Positions 13,001 to 23,500 of a stretch of 64,000 nt of DNA are shown one piece after another. The stretch comes from Echinarachnius parma. Lineage: Eukaryota; Echinodermata; Echinoidea; Clypeasteroida; Echinarachniidae. Both the position numbers and the translations under genes were made by a program. The notes below the pieces were generated by a model. The model did no database searches and was not told the DNA's origin. It was given only the letters and a program-made list of their open reading frames with translations. How positions within the stretch are numbered: position 1 is the first letter of the stretch; every line of letters starts with the position of its first letter. The stretch covers positions 1 through 64,000 of the forward strand of contig JBAMJV010008094.1 in NCBI GenBank assembly GCA_037951105.1. The letters are read 5' to 3'.

Positions 13001-16000
13001 AAAGTGTCAGATATTGCCCAAAATGACATTTGAGACTTCAATCCTGTACCAAAATCATTGTACGATATGTCCGAATGATGTGTGAAAGTTTCATTGAAAA
13101 AGAACACTGCTTTCCTGGTTAAAAAAGCGAAAATATGTGTTAGCTTTTACTACGGACGTTTATGAGGTTTATGACCGTTTGTTAACGCTTTTGAGCTGAA
13201 TGATAGATATCGTCATACTTAAGGGGCATTTAAAAAAATCTAACCCTATTTTATTCTTCTCTTACCATAAGCTAAACATGGTAGAAGAGAAACGAGGAAG
13301 CTCCAAGTAATTTTCGTGGAGTTAGTCACTTTACAGGCCTCCCTTTAAACTAGTTATGATGGTTTTTATTTGTTTAACTACTAAAAAATAATGGTTATTT
13401 GAAACGGGGCTATTCATGTAAGTATTATAGTGCTTTACATATACTCAAGTCAATGAATACAGCATGCAATAATTCCTACACACAAAGTGCAATTTTCTCA
13501 CTCCGCATGGGAGCATTCCAGCTAGCTGCCTGTAAGGCACATAAATGCTGTGACATTGATCATGCCCATCTGATTGCGCCACAAGAAAGAAACTATGCAT
13601 ATTATTCAGGGTCATAGCTATGAGGGGCTATGAGGGCTAGGGGACACCCCCCCCCCCCCCCCCCCCCCACCCACACACATAATATTTGCACCCTCCTCCC
13701 CCACCAAGAAAAACTTCTTATTGCCTCAAAATCATAACATTTTTTAGGAGAAACCCATCTCCTTTAGCAGTGACTCAGTCTTGGTCACAAAAATGCTAGG
13801 CACCCTGGTACTGGTGCCACCCCACTGGGAAATTTCCAGCTATGCCAAACTTGTGATTATTCTGATTTTGATATAATAGACCACATGAAGCTTGAAGTGT
13901 TCAATCAGATTGTTCAGATCATGTTTATTCATAAATAGGCTGAGCCAGTGAGCCTGAAAACATCCAAACTAGTGAGGTAAATGCTTTTATGTTACTTTGA
14001 AGAAATATTACAACCTCGAATTGGTTACATGGTGATAATTTTATGTTAATTTGACGAAATACTACAACGTCAAATAGACTACCTAGTGATCCTAGACCAC
14101 GTTCACACTAACCAACGGACCATAGAGTTCAAACACTCCATTCAGATCATGTTTTGTTGGGTAGAGGTTGGGTCTTAACATACCAAATATGAAAAACCAT
14201 GCATTTTGTTAAATTGAAGAAATACTACAACATCAAATAGATTACTTGGTGATCGTAGACCACGTTCACAACGTTCACACACTCCAACCGACCATAGTGT
14301 TCAAACACACCCCTTTAGATCACGTTCTGTTGTGTAGAGACTGGGAGTCCGTGCACATACCAAATTTGTAACACCATACTTTGTTATATTCAAGAAAATG
14401 TAAAAGGCTTGAAGAATTACGGTACCTGATGATCATAGACCACGTTCGCAGACTCCAATGGGCCATAGTGTTCAAACACATCCCTCAAGTCACGTTCTGT
14501 CGTGTAGAGGCTGAGTCCAAACACACCCAAACTTTTGTTCTCTTCTGGATTCTCCTGTACGAGCAAGACAAGAAGAGATTGATTAATTTAAAGTTAGTTG
14601 CAGTTTATTATCATTTCACATGAAATTGTTATTGCATTTTATTGCAAAGAAATTTGACTGGTCAGAGGGAAAAAAAAAACAGTAAAAAATTAAATTCTAA
14701 CCAGGAGATTGTTCCTAGACTATAATAGTTGGAGGTGCTATACACCTTTTTAGTATACGGTTGCAATTACTGAAGTATAACCGGTGTATCACAAGAAAGC
14801 TGAGATTTAAGACATACCCAAATCAGAAAATTGAAATATCGCAACTTCCAGAGCTACCAACATTGAAATTCAACTATCAGGTAGATTTAGGGAAATTTCA
14901 TCAGAAATCAGGGAGATATTTATCAAATGCATACAACCTAATGACAATAATCTTTCAATAATCTGGGAAAATCGGCTGATGGGATGAAAATTTCATGAAA
15001 TCCAATTCAGTCATTTTGGTATTATCAGGGAGACTAGGCAGCATTGAACTTCATTAATAGGGTTTTGCGGGGACAAGCAACACATAATTCTAAGAAGGCT
15101 GATTTCAAATGTTATGAACGTTACCCTGTTGCCTTGGTGACGCCTCCTGCCTGACATGGGTGAACGACTGTGACTTCGACCTTCACGATATCGCCTACAG
15201 GAGGGAAGAGAAATAGCAGTAATATACCGTATTTGCTGGTGTATTTTAAATAACCGCAGGTTTTTACACACAGAAGAACTTGCAAAAAGGGGGAGCGGTT
15301 AATACACAGAGATAGAGACAAATATTTCATTAAAATACCAAATATATAATATGTCTATAATATCAGTTCATGTGTCCAAAGTAAAAAGGTGATAGGCTTT
15401 CCTGTTATTAATTATGCTCAAATCAGAAGCAAGTATGTGACTTGTGCTGTTTTATGTACAAAAATCTAACATACATGTATATAGTTTAAAGGAGAAAGCA
15501 TGGGATGTGTGAATAGTTTGATTATGTTGCAAAGATTCCCATTTCCCATTCCCATTCCCATTTTCCCCCTCGAAAGACAACCCCAAGTTGGGGATGCGGT
15601 CAATACACAGGTGTGGTTTATACACCGGCAAATACGGTAGAATGGCTGAGTCATTACGGTTATTTTATATATGTGTCGTTTATACACCAGCAAATACGGT
15701 AGAATATAAAGGCCGAGTCATTACGGTTATTTTATAAACTGGGCCCCAATGGATTTGCACTGGTCGGGCACTGAAGGGAAAAAAGGACAGATTTTTTGTT
15801 TACATCCTGTAGTGTCGACGGTCATACTACGACACTGGGCAAGGCTCCAAAAGGAACTTACTGCTTGGAGGAGCATTTATTAACAATTTCTCATATTAAA
15901 AAAAAGTAAAACCCTCGTAACGAAGTGCAACCCATTAACCAATCTTCATAATCAGCTACCAAATTAAAGAGTATAACTTGTATTAAAACACAAATAACAT

Positions 16001-18135
16001 AAAAAGTGCCTAAAATCTTCTAACTTATTATAACTAACATAATTAGCATAAGCTATTCATGAGCTGTTAGGCATATTGCTATGATGGTTTTATAGATGGA
16101 TTATGCTATTAAATTTGGTTGTTAAACTTTTAATGTTATTCATGGTTTAATTTTAAAGATGAAAACTACAGCCTACAGGCAAACCTGTTTCAGTGGCCAC
16201 ATGTTTAAGCAGCCATCTTGTCCATAGTGGCCAAGTAATGTATTCCCAGGCCATGCAGAGGAAAAAAATGCTATATAGCTAAACCTGTCTATAGAGGTTA
16301 CCTGTTTACAGTGGCCACTGTTCTTGTTTCCCTTGGGTGGTCACTATACACAGGTTGGACACAAATACTTACGAGTGCCTGTGTGAGCCGTGTCGCCTCT
16401 CATAGCTGCGCGAATGGCTGTGGTGTCGCCGTCTGTGTCGACGTGACCGGGATCTAGACCGTGACCGGGAACTACTGTAGTGGTGCCGAGAGTGCTTGTG
16501 TCGGCATCGTGACCTCGAACATGACCTCGATCTAGAACGGGAACGGCCAATCGCTTTGTCTACCTTCTTTGTTTTCTTTGCATCTTCTTTCTCGTCTTCT
16601 TCATCCAGAGTTGCATCAGTAACTTTGGGCTCCTAAAAAAATAGGGTATGTGTTATTAACATTTTTATGACCAGCACCAATACTAAATAGCCCAATGGAA
16701 AGGAAACCATAGACTGCCTGTATAATGACTTTTTTAATTAAATGTACTATTTTGACTAAGAATTAAGATCGTTTTGTAAATAATCATCAGTGCAGTGCAG
16801 ACTGCAGTGCATGAGTGACCATTCATGACTAAAAATGGTCAATACTCTGTCTCGAGTCAAGTCTTACAATTACAAAAATTATGAACGTTTGTTTAGTCTA
16901 AAGACATAAAATGGACGGAATTACCAAAATGATGTTTGGGTTTTGTGCACTCTCTCTTTCTAATTCTTAACCTAACCAGGCGCCGTACGTAGTACGGCGC
17001 CTGGCATACTGAGGTGTGTATACCGTGATGGTAACACTTTATAGGCTTTAACGGCAAACACACTTATAAAAAAAAAAAATATATCATACTTTAAATAACA
17101 TATCTCGGTTCATACAGTTACAATTACATGTACGAATGATGTTATGCATGGGCATCAATGATCCAAATCGTAACATGTCTGATGCTCCATTCGTTTTATT
17201 TATACTGAAATTTACTATAAAACTGGCAAGATTACAGAAGTGACGAAAATGGTTTCCGAATTTGTTCGCTGCATGCAACCGATCGCCCCGCGCATGCGCT
17301 ATGCATTGCCGACGAGTTTTCGGTCACCTGACATTGCATGCAGCGAACAAAGACGAAGGAAATAACAGTCATCATCATCATCATCATCAATTTGAGGTAA
17401 GTTATCATTCTTTTGCAACAAATTAAATAGCAAGCAAGGTAGGTTGAAGGTTTAATTCATGTCTAGAACTAAAAAAAAAAATAATAATAATAGATGTAAA
17501 GTTCTTGAAACCACCCGTCGCAAAATTTCATCAAATTTTTTAACGTCTCGTCTTCACTGCACAGCGCCGTCCTACGCCCGGACGGCGCTGATCACAGTTA
17601 TCTAATTCTATACTTTCCCTCTCTTTTAAAATCTTTCTTAATCTGATTTCTTCATCTAAATCTAATTTAGTTTGCCTTTGGCTTTGCTTTCTGAAAATGC
17701 ACGCAAACCAAATAATATACTATTTTTAATTTTAGATAATAATGCCTTTAATGGCATAATCATGGTATTATGTAGTTAGCCTCTCTATAGTAATTACATA
17801 ACTCAGTGATACACACACAAAAAAGGTTGGCAAAAATCTTCAAGTTTGAAGGAGGCAGACTATACAAGAAGAAGAAGAAGAAGAAGAAGAAGAAATCTTG
17901 ATATTTGAATTGTAATGTTATTGTTCTTTTTACATTTCTTGAATCTTGTGTGACGTGTGTGACTTGTCTTGTGTTGTGAAGACAGAAGAGCGAGGTTAAA
18001 AATTGTTATGTTCCCACAACTCAGCTCAGCCAGGCGCACGCTCAAGTCACAATTGAGAAACAGCGTCTTGATTAGACTGATAAAAAATGTAATTAAACTT
18101 ACGAAGATTTCGTCTTGTGTCCCGTTTTCACTCAT
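10099..18135 (-). CDS. TRA2: Transformer-2 splicing regulator (Tra2), complete, 7 coding exons
   Basis: Tra2 binds GA-rich exonic splicing enhancers in the nucleus and recruits spliceosomal factors through its RS domains. Coding exons (transcript order): 18135-18103, 16632-16373, 15194-15125, 14554-14426, 12847-12788, 11598-11483, 10300-10099. All junctions are GT-AG with consistent phases. The product is 289 aa, close to vertebrate TRA2B. The N-terminal RS domain spans about 12-115. The RRM is at about 126-200, with RNP2 LGVFGL and RNP1 RGFAFVLF. It is followed by the Tra2-specific linker ending [14 protein letters not shown]. The C-terminal region has SPSPYY-type repeats after a G5 run. The start is [11 protein letters not shown], split after codon 11. 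The stop TAG overlaps a perfect donor (GTAAGT), so an extra downstream exon is possible. Exon 4 and exon 7 have decayed tandem copies alongside. The family is certain; paralogue naming (A or B) is not meaningful here. Confidence 0.95.
10330..10640 (-). pseudogene. Two decayed copies of the TRA2 last exon (acceptor side)
   Basis: Segments at about 10505-10640 and 10335-10470 repeat the acceptor and 5' half of the exon at 10300-10099, including the GGCCAAAxxAGAGTCGTTCAA-like start and the GCGCACGCCCTCC block. Both are frameshifted or have lost the SPSPYY frame. They lie upstream of the intact exon in transcript order. Confidence 0.75.
10863..10883. repeat. 21-nt G homopolymer in a TRA2 intron
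   Basis: This is an uninterrupted G run on the plus strand, and C on the TRA2 sense strand. It lies in the intron between coding exons 6 and 7. Confidence 0.85.
11144..11381. mobile_element. Foldback MITE with GTTACTGTAAACG ends
   Basis: It begins GTTACTGTAAACG and ends CGTTTACAGTAAC. The interior is rich in TTCGCGG and TCGCGxGATTAA motifs mirrored on the other side. It is 238 bp long and lies in the intron between TRA2 exons 6 and 7. Confidence 0.8.
11645..11905. repeat. CTTGCCC/GGGCAAG-type dispersed element
   Basis: It contains GGGCAAGTAAAATCATA, GCCCGATCGGGCAAGCAAA and a 3' end GGCAAGTGCTAGTGTCGAGC. It is the cleanest member of this family in the window, and its end motif recurs inside a decayed ICE2 exon copy at 23700-23735. 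Confidence 0.65.
12510..12716 (-). mobile_element. tRNA-derived SINE-like element
   Basis: On the minus strand a GTGGCTTAGCGAGTGTCCG box A-like block is followed by GGTCCCGGGTTTGAACTTTG, a box B-like block with a small internal duplication. The cloverleaf is not intact, so this is a SINE or tRNA pseudogene rather than a functional tRNA. Confidence 0.5.
12985..13349. mobile_element. Terminal-inverted-repeat element, GAGGCCTGTAAAGTG ends
   Basis: The left end is TTAAAGTGAGGCCTGTAAAGTG and the right end CACTTTACAGGCCTCCCTTTAA. The interior resembles the sequence at 41038-41205. It is non-coding and lies in a TRA2 intron. Confidence 0.7.
13647..13668. repeat. 22-nt C homopolymer
   Basis: This is an uninterrupted C run followed by ACACAC. 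It lies in the intron between TRA2 exons 4 and 5. Confidence 0.85.
13890..14352 (-). pseudogene. Two or three decayed tandem copies of TRA2 RRM exon 4
   Basis: Blocks at 14247-14352 and 14083-14180, and a weaker one at 13890-13955, repeat the 3' part of exon 4 (14554-14426) with the donor and intron start. Shared motifs are TAGACCACGTTC, ACCATAGxGTTCAAACAC and GATCACGTTCTGTTGxGTAG. Each has indels relative to the exon, so none can encode the RRM. Confidence 0.75.
15223..15705. mobile_element. Foldback MITE, TACCGTATTTGC ends, with duplicated tail
   Basis: The left end is TACCGTATTTGCTGGTGTAT and the right end TATACACCGGCAAATACGGTA at about 15621-15641. A second tail, TATACACCAGCAAATACGGTA, follows within 70 bp and shares the GAGTCATTACGGTTATTTTA block. 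It lies in the intron between TRA2 exons 2 and 3. Confidence 0.75.
16170..16355. mobile_element. Foldback element of the ACAGTCAAACCTGTCTATAG family
   Basis: It carries AAACCTGTTTCAGTGGCCAC and AAACCTGTCTATAGAGGTTA blocks. The end lies 18 bp from the TRA2 exon 2 donor, so this dispersed repeat abuts coding sequence. Confidence 0.55.
16976..17004. other. 29-bp perfect palindrome in TRA2 intron 1
   Basis: Two 13-base arms, CCAGGCGCCGTAC and GTACGGCGCCTGG, flank a 3-base spacer. A related palindrome with a GCGCCGT core lies 558 bp away at 17562-17590. Confidence 0.85.
17264..17395. other. CpG-rich hairpin followed by a plus-strand donor-like site
   Basis: GTTCGCTGCATGCAA at 17264-17278 is mirrored exactly at 17334-17348 around a CpG-rich loop. 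After a short TCATCA run comes GAG|GTAAGT on the plus strand, a strong donor sense-opposite to TRA2. It could be a foldback element or a non-coding plus-strand exon. The function is unknown. Confidence 0.4.
17562..17590. other. Second GCGCCGT palindrome
   Basis: Perfect 11-base arms CAGCGCCGTCC and GGACGGCGCTG flank a 7-base loop. The core matches the palindrome at 16976-17004, so the pair may mark the two ends of one element. Confidence 0.8.
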
Positions 18136-18169
18136 TTTGGTAGCCAAAAATTAGACACTGCAGATATAA

Positions 18170-18480
18170 ACAATCCAGCTGCAACTGTCAAGATGCACAT
18201 GCAGTCACTGGGCGCGCGCGTACGCCGAGAGCAAAATATCGCGGTGCTAACCATGCATACGATCGAGGCGCGCGCAGGCGCTTACGCTTTCAATCTTGTG
18301 CATGCAAATCATTAAGGTCAACATTGGCTGAAAAGACTGCACGTGTGTTGAGGATCGTGGGAATGGAGCTAGCCGCTGCGATTCAGAAGAGTACGGAACC
18401 TGTGGTAACGAACGGGCTGCGCCCCGCCGAAGTGATCGTAACGTCCCGTTGCTAGCGATTATTGCTGACAGGTAGCTGTA
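18170..18480. promoter_or_regulatory. CpG-rich putative bidirectional promoter of TRA2 and ICE2
   Basis: This block is much richer in CG dinucleotides than its surroundings (GGGCGCGCGCGTACGCC, GAGGCGCGCGCAGGCGC, ACACGTGTGTTG). It begins 35 bp upstream of the TRA2 start codon and precedes ICE2, which is transcribed the other way. No TATA box is evident. A short frame from 18364 ends at about 18456 and may be 5' untranslated sequence of the plus-strand transcript. Confidence 0.45.
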
Positions 18481-19660
18481 GATCGAAAAATCTATATGTT
18501 TTCATGCCTGGCCTCTTTTATATTTAATTGCAGTCTGTTAATGTTGGCCATTATTTAGAATGGCGCTACTGTAGTACTGTAGCGCCCCTAATATTTTTTT
18601 ACAGGCAAAATGAAAATGTAGAGCTAGAGCCTAGAGGTATTTAATGACAATTTATTATGCAGGATCAGGACCATTTTGACATAATTGTAAATTTTATTTT
18701 TAGATTTTAGATATCATTTAGATTTAGATTTTATTTGGTCTTCAAACATATACATGTTGTAAAGAATGATTCCAAGAAATGTGTCATCCACTGGCAAATG
18801 GCAAGAGAAGGCAATAATAACAATAATGAACTTCATTACAACCATTTCTATAAACAATTTCTATAATTAAACATTCAAAAACGTAATTATGCATGATCAT
18901 GCGCCCTTGCATGGCTACGTAACACAACAGCAAATAATTAGACCTATTTGGTTGGTAGAATATTATTATAATATTATTATATTTGTCGGCCGATTTCTCC
19001 CTAAATTTACCAGCAAATGCAAAAAAAACTTTCGTTTATGTGATCTCTAAGTCATATACTTTGATAATAATTACCGACTTTGTTGTTTTGAAGATTGCAA
19101 AATGTGGAAAAAAAAGGATTATTTCCCGTCTGTTTTCATTACCGATGCATCCTAACACACAACGTTCAACTGATGAACGGTACAGTGTATGAATAGGCAG
19201 TATGGTAATCTCCCGTGTATTACCATATATTGCGCGTAAATGGTCCACCTGAGTGGACCATATACTTTGTAGATGTGGCCCTAATGGGCAACCAAAAATT
19301 AGGGTAGGTTGGTCGGGATTTTATTTATTTTTTTTGTCAGCACAAATACACAAAAACACACACATAACACATCAAAATTCCAAATTCTATTGCAATGTTT
19401 TATTTATTTTATTTTATTTATTTATTTTATTTTTTTAAAAATAAAATTCAGAAAAAACCTCTAGGGTCGGCGTGCATTAGCGCCGCCTACGCCGGTATTT
19501 TTAGGGTCGGGCGGGTTACGCCAATCCAACAATTTATTTTTCATGGCCTTAGGGTAATGACATCACGATACGTCATTTCAGACTTTAGTGAAAACTCTGC
19601 ATGATACATTTACTAAATGAACCGCTACTCACCATGTTTTATGGCAAAAGAAAAGAAGAG
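18480..19660. other. AT-rich intergenic DNA, no gene recognised
   Basis: Nothing coding was seen. A 20-bp hairpin TGGTCCACctgaGTGGACCA lies near 19241-19260. Confidence 0.5.
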
Positions 19661-19664
19661 TCAC

Positions 19665-19735
19665 AAGAGAGGATTCGAACCCATGACCCCAAGTGTTGAT
19701 GTCCACAGCATGACCACTAGGCCACGTCAACGGCT
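19665..19735 (-). mobile_element. tRNA-like SINE head or tRNA pseudogene
   Basis: On the minus strand GTGGCCTAGTGGTCATGC resembles box A and GGGTTCGAATCC is a perfect box B. Neither the acceptor nor the anticodon stem closes well, so a working tRNA is unlikely. Confidence 0.5.
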
Positions 19736-19991
19736 GATGATCGGTGTTGGTTTCATTGTAACTATAAGCCCTTAAACTCACCCGAACCCTGATCCTACAA
19801 TGTAGTAAATGAATATTCATGATATCAAACATCGCGCGCCAGAGTGCAGATGACGTACCGTGACTGACGTCATGACCTTATTTTTATTCATGAACGCCCA
19901 GCCTAGCACCATAATATATAACCTATTTGGTTGCATCTGGTCACTGGGCTAATGAACTTTATACAATACTTGAATGAAATTGAATTCTGTA

Positions 19992-20264
19992 CTGTACCAT
20001 CATTTGCAAAAGTTTAAGACCACCTGGGAATTTGTGAGTATTTCAATAATTTGGAATGCATTCTTTTGTCTCATTGAATGATTACATAACATGTTTACGA
20101 CAGTGGTCATGGAAACAATGTCAAAGAGCAGTTCAAGTGTGATACAAAGGTTATGCGTTGAAAATAAAAGTATGTCTGAAAAATAAATATGTTTAACTTT
20201 GTTTTTTCTTTGAGTTATTGCATTTTGGAAGGGTGGTCTTAAACTTTTGCAAATGATGATACTG
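19992..20264. mobile_element. Tc1/mariner-type MITE
   Basis: Ends ACCATCATTTGCAAAAGTTT and AAACTTTTGCAAATGATGAT continue into GGTGGTCTTAA-type inverted repeats of over 30 bp. TA flanks both sides, as expected for Tc1/mariner insertion. There is no transposase. It lies just upstream of the first ICE2 coding exon. Confidence 0.85.
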
Positions 20265-20489
20265 TAAATATAGAAAAAGTGTAGACTCTAGCTGTGGACT
20301 GCAAAGTTGCAGTTGACTTCATTTGAATTTTGACAATGATAAATTTCAGCTTTGTAGATATTGAAATAAATCTTAGTTATGATCTTAGACTTGGTAGATT
20401 CTAGAGGAATACATGATTTTCTACATTGTCTGTTTCTAAATTTTGCTCAGGCGAATCCACCACATAAGGCACCAGTCACAGAAACACTG

Positions 20490-20507
20490 ATGGTGAGCAT
20501 CAAATAA
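20490..20507 (+). other. Five-codon upstream open reading frame before ICE2
   Basis: An ATG-to-TAA frame of five codons ends 18 bases before the ICE2 ATG, in another frame. The DNA at 20449-20450 is a plausible acceptor (AG), so this may be 5' UTR of a second exon. The ATG is itself followed by GTGAGC, a donor-like sequence. Confidence 0.35.
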
Positions 20508-20525
20508 TCTCTGGCCAAGTTATCA

Positions 20526-23500
20526 ATGGCGACCTCAACGGTGGAAGTGGAAAGACACCACCAAGGTAAAGGAGGGAATCTGTCGACGTCGACGAAAATA
20601 GAGCAGGGTGAGGAGATGGAAGATGACGATATATTCTTCACGGAGGAAGCGTTTGAGATGTACTCCCTGAGCAGACTCCACGAGAACATCAGATCGCGTC
20701 AGCGAGATGGGAGCAGAACTGTGACGAGGCCTCGGAGAGGGAGGTACATCTATGATGATGATGATGAAAGCAGTGGTGATGGAGATGATGGTGATGGTGT
20801 TGGTGATGGTGGTGGTGATGTTGATGGTGATGGTGATGGTGATGGTGATGGTGATGGTGATGGTGATGGTGATGGTGATGGTGATGGTGATGGTGATGGT
20901 GATGATGATGGTGATGGTGATGATGGTGATGATGATGGTGATGGTGGGGATGGTGATGATGCTGATGCTGATGATGGTGATGGTGATGGTGATGATGATG
21001 ATGATGATGATGGTGATGGTGATGATGATGATGGTGAATTGGTGATGGTGATTGTGATGATGACGACAACAATAGTGGTGATGATGATAATCATGAAGAT
21101 GATTATGGTGATGATGTTGATGATGCGTACATGTGATGGTGGTGGTGGTGATGGTGATGGTGATGGTAATGGTGATGGTGATGTTGATGGTGCATGTGGT
21201 GGTGATGGTGATCATGGTGATAGTGATGATGATGATGGTAATGGTGGTGGTGGTCATGGTCATGGTGATGTTGATGTTCATAATAGTGCCATGGTGATGA
21301 TGCATGCTGGTGACAAAGTTGATGATGATGATGATGATGATGACACTAATCATACTAAAACTATTATTTGTAAAGTTCTACTAAAGTACTATTGGCAAGT
21401 AACTTTCAATTGTAGTAAAATTGATGATGACGATGATGATGATGATGATGATGATGTCGGCAATGGTTTATCAGGTTATGAAAACAGGTGAGAAGTTGAA
21501 ATGAGCATTTAAATAATAAATCCAAAACTCAAAGGTGTACAAAAATAATTATAAGGGAATAATTTGCAAAGAAAGTTAATTCCTTCTCTTTTGTCATTCT
21601 CTTGACTTCTTTATTTCCCTTTTACTTTATCTATATTTGTCAAATTGCTTCTAAATATGTGTAGACGAGTCACATAAAACTATGAGTAAATTTTTATTAT
21701 GTTTGATACCTGTATATTTGGACTTTTGCTTCATTTTATTGTTCGCTGAATGAAAATAGTTACATCGAATTGACTTATTGATTTTAATACAGAAACCCCT
21801 CTGAGAAAGCAAAGGAGAAACAGCTAGCTAAGAAACAGACCCTGAAGGCAGACCAGGCCACCCCAAAAGTTACTAAGCAACAACAAGCTGTTGCTAAGCA
21901 ACAGCAGCCCAAGCCGAAGAAAGTTACTCCTCTGTACAGTCTGGCCTCACCTTACCCGAACCTCAACTATCCAACGTTCTCCCGACTTACCATTGGCCAG
22001 CACAAGAAGTTCATTGAACTCCAGGCCAAATACGGGTCAAAGGGCACCAGGGTGACGACCTCGCGGGAGTCGGCGGAGCTTCAACACTGGAGAGTGAGGA
22101 TATTTGTTTGTTTGATTTGCTTTTCACATATTACTGGAGTAGAAATGATTTCTGCCCAATACTTTCCAACTATCAAATTAGTACTTCTCAATGCCCATGA
22201 GCCGCTTGGAAGGAATGCTCCCCAGGGAGCGGAGATGGTGCACACAATGTGTGCTGGTTTGCTTTGTATCCTATGACCGGGGTAATAATATTGTAAAGAT
22301 GATTATCAATCATAAAAGGCGCTATATAAATCGAGTATATATTATTATTATATTATTACTCATTTCTAATAGATCTGAATGGACTTATGGAATTAAAGGT
22401 TGGAAACTTAATACAACAGGCAAAATATTTGGTATATACCAGCTAATTACCAAGCCTGTTTTATACAATTTTATGAATATGACACCATTAGGTATGAGGA
22501 AAGTGTATTTACTATGGGCACTTCAAATATCAAGTACTTATTTCTAATCCATCTGAATGGACTTATAAATGTTTTTTTTTTACATAGGGTATGAAGTTTT
22601 TAAGAACAAGCACAACAGTTTTTATAGAGGCAAATTATCGAGCCTGTATTTGTTTGTTTTGTTCTAGGATAGAAGATAAAAGCAAGTAATTATTCAAAAC
22701 ATTGACTTCTTCTTTCGTTACCGTAGCAACTTGGTGCCATGATCTACCAAGACCAGCAAGACTTCAACGGGTTTGCCGAATTTGCTGCCAACCAACATTC
22801 AGAGGTCTACATGAACATGTCCCCTGCTGCTGTGAAATATGTCAATGTAAGTTATTTAAAAATTCATCTTGGGGGGGGGGGGGGGTGGGGAGCAGTCACA
22901 TTTGTTATTTTGTTGTTGACTGGAGGCGCATTTATAATTCTAACTTTGACAGTTATTATGAGCTCACTAAATCATGCTGAGACTGATGTATAAGAAACTT
23001 AAAAGGAAGTAAGACTGATTTGGAATCAAAAGGCGTGAATGACACTTTGTTCAAATTACTACATTATGTGAGGACAGCTTTCCTGTCATTGTCGATTGAT
23101 TTTGTTTTTTAGCAATGTCTAACTTATAATGTTATTTAGTATACATTAAATCTTTTCACATGTTTTTCGCATGTGCTGTTCCCTCGAAATTAAATCATAA
23201 ACTTTGCCCAATGTTTGTTTTGTCCTCCTTAGGATGCTCTGAAGACTAATGTTGAAAGAGTGTTATCACTTCCTCAGCACTACGCTGTACTGCAGACATT
23301 TACTCTCAACCCAGGCGTACCACTGCCATCAGACCCCTCGCTACAGAGAATAGGGGCACCAGTCTTTCTGGTAAGTACATGTAGTACTGTTGTGAAAATG
23401 AAGTGTTTGTTTGGGGCTCTGAGGATGCTCTAAAGGCTAACATTAATTAAGAGAGTGTTGTCACTTCCTCAGCACTATGCTGTTCTGCAGACATTCACTC

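Noticed and set aside
20535..21353. Long histidine- or serine/threonine-rich open frames on the minus strand
   Set aside because: They are readings of the GATGGT microsatellite in other frames and have no splice or homology support.
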